In this document: piece by piece, positions 5,783 to 6,018 of the stretch | How the letters are laid out: each line of letters starts with the position of its first letter | Position numbering within the stretch: the first letter of the stretch is position 1 | Source of the DNA: an uncultured Granulosicoccaceae bacterium | Lineage (GTDB): Bacteria; Pseudomonadota; Gammaproteobacteria; CALCKW01 | Length of the DNA stretch: 6,018 nucleotides | Assembly (NCBI GenBank): GCA_937941555.1 | Contig: CALDHJ010000259.1 | Span: 1 to 6,018, forward strand | Reading direction: 5' to 3' | Notes under the pieces: model-generated | Seen by the model: only the letters and a program-made list of their open reading frames with translations | Told to the model about the DNA's origin: nothing | Databases searched by the model: none | Position numbers and translations under genes: made by a program

Positions 5783-6018
5783 TTATTCGTCATCCGAAAC
5801 ACGTTGGCGTTGTTCCATTTCATCGATTGAACGAGGCCAATCGCGTTTGAGCAACCGCGACACCGACCTGTCAGCCAGCAATTTGCCACCCGTCTGACAG
5901 CGCGGACAATAGTTGGTCTCATTGCTCGCATAGCGGATGCGCTGCACCCGTGTCGTGCACACCGGGCAGGGCAAACCATAGCGTCCGTGCACAGCCATAC
6001 CCTCCCGAAACGCCGTGA
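5783..6018 (-). CDS. Fpg/Nei-type DNA glycosylase, C-terminal zinc finger only (5' end cut off)
   Basis: The 3' end of a base-excision-repair glycosylase/AP lyase of the formamidopyrimidine-DNA glycosylase family. The frame is open to the right edge (translation before the first internal Met reads TAFREG), so the catalytic N-terminal proline and helix-two-turn-helix lie outside. Visible is the FPG/IleRS-type zinc finger: [12 protein letters not shown], 16 residues, then CPRCQTGG (C-x2-C-x16-C-x2-C). This finger inserts into the minor groove and helps hold the lesion. After it comes an unusually long tail of about 37 residues ([25 protein letters not shown] and on), where many Fpg proteins stop soon after the last Cys. 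The ASNETNYC stretch suggests a branch distinct from classical MutM. No clear terminator follows the TAA at 5783-5785. The family call is firm; Fpg versus Nei is not resolvable from this piece. Confidence 0.85.
   Translation of the reverse strand, partial: TAFREGMAVHGRYGLPCPVCTTRVQRIRYASNETNYCPRCQTGGKLLADRSVSRLLKRDWPRSIDEMEQRQRVSDDE

Overview
The window comes from a GC-rich bacterial chromosome, most likely a proteobacterium (Pseudomonadota). The evidence is the GC-biased codon use, Shine-Dalgarno sites of the GGGAG type, and proteins that resemble those of Pseudomonas-like and marine proteobacteria (creatinase, LysR regulator, YcaD-like MFS carrier). Genus cannot be read from the sequence. 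It holds four complete protein genes I can name at family level or better, one complete MFS gene, and two genes cut by the window edges. No RNA genes, insertion sequences or CRISPR arrays were seen, and no stretch over 300 bases lacks a gene.

Layout. Positions 1-637 (+) are the 3' part of a family 3 periplasmic solute-binding protein gene, ended by a strong intrinsic terminator at 662-689. Facing it on the minus strand is a two-gene unit: creatinase (1318-2526), then an AhpD/carboxymuconolactone decarboxylase-like protein (701 to about 1210, or to 1321 if a GTG start overlapping the creatinase stop is used). Divergent from creatinase is a LysR-type regulator (2624-3463), followed on the same strand by a YcaD-like MFS transporter (3564-4865). 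The MFS gene overlaps tail-to-tail with a metallo-beta-lactamase-fold hydrolase (4844-5677, minus). At the right edge (5783-6018, minus) is the C-terminal zinc finger of an Fpg/Nei-type DNA glycosylase.

How it fits together. The core is a creatine-degradation module. Creatinase splits creatine into sarcosine and urea, and every catalytic and substrate-binding residue I recall from the Pseudomonas putida enzyme is present at the same residue number. The divergent LysR gene is the natural candidate for its regulator. The 97-bp shared promoter region is AT-rich in a GC-rich setting and carries several CGATA/TATCG half-sites, a 13-bp ATCAA/TTGAT palindrome and a perfect TATAAT box only 6 bases from the LysR start codon, which suggests a leaderless LysR mRNA. 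The AhpD-like protein downstream of creatinase could deal with peroxide made when sarcosine is oxidised, but that link is inference. Sarcosine oxidase, creatininase and urease are not in the window. The MFS carrier may be co-transcribed with LysR; its substrate is unknown. The MBL hydrolase and the DNA glycosylase look like unrelated flanking genes.

I did not find a clearly new biological system. The most informative parts are the creatinase-LysR promoter region and the unresolved start of the AhpD-like gene.
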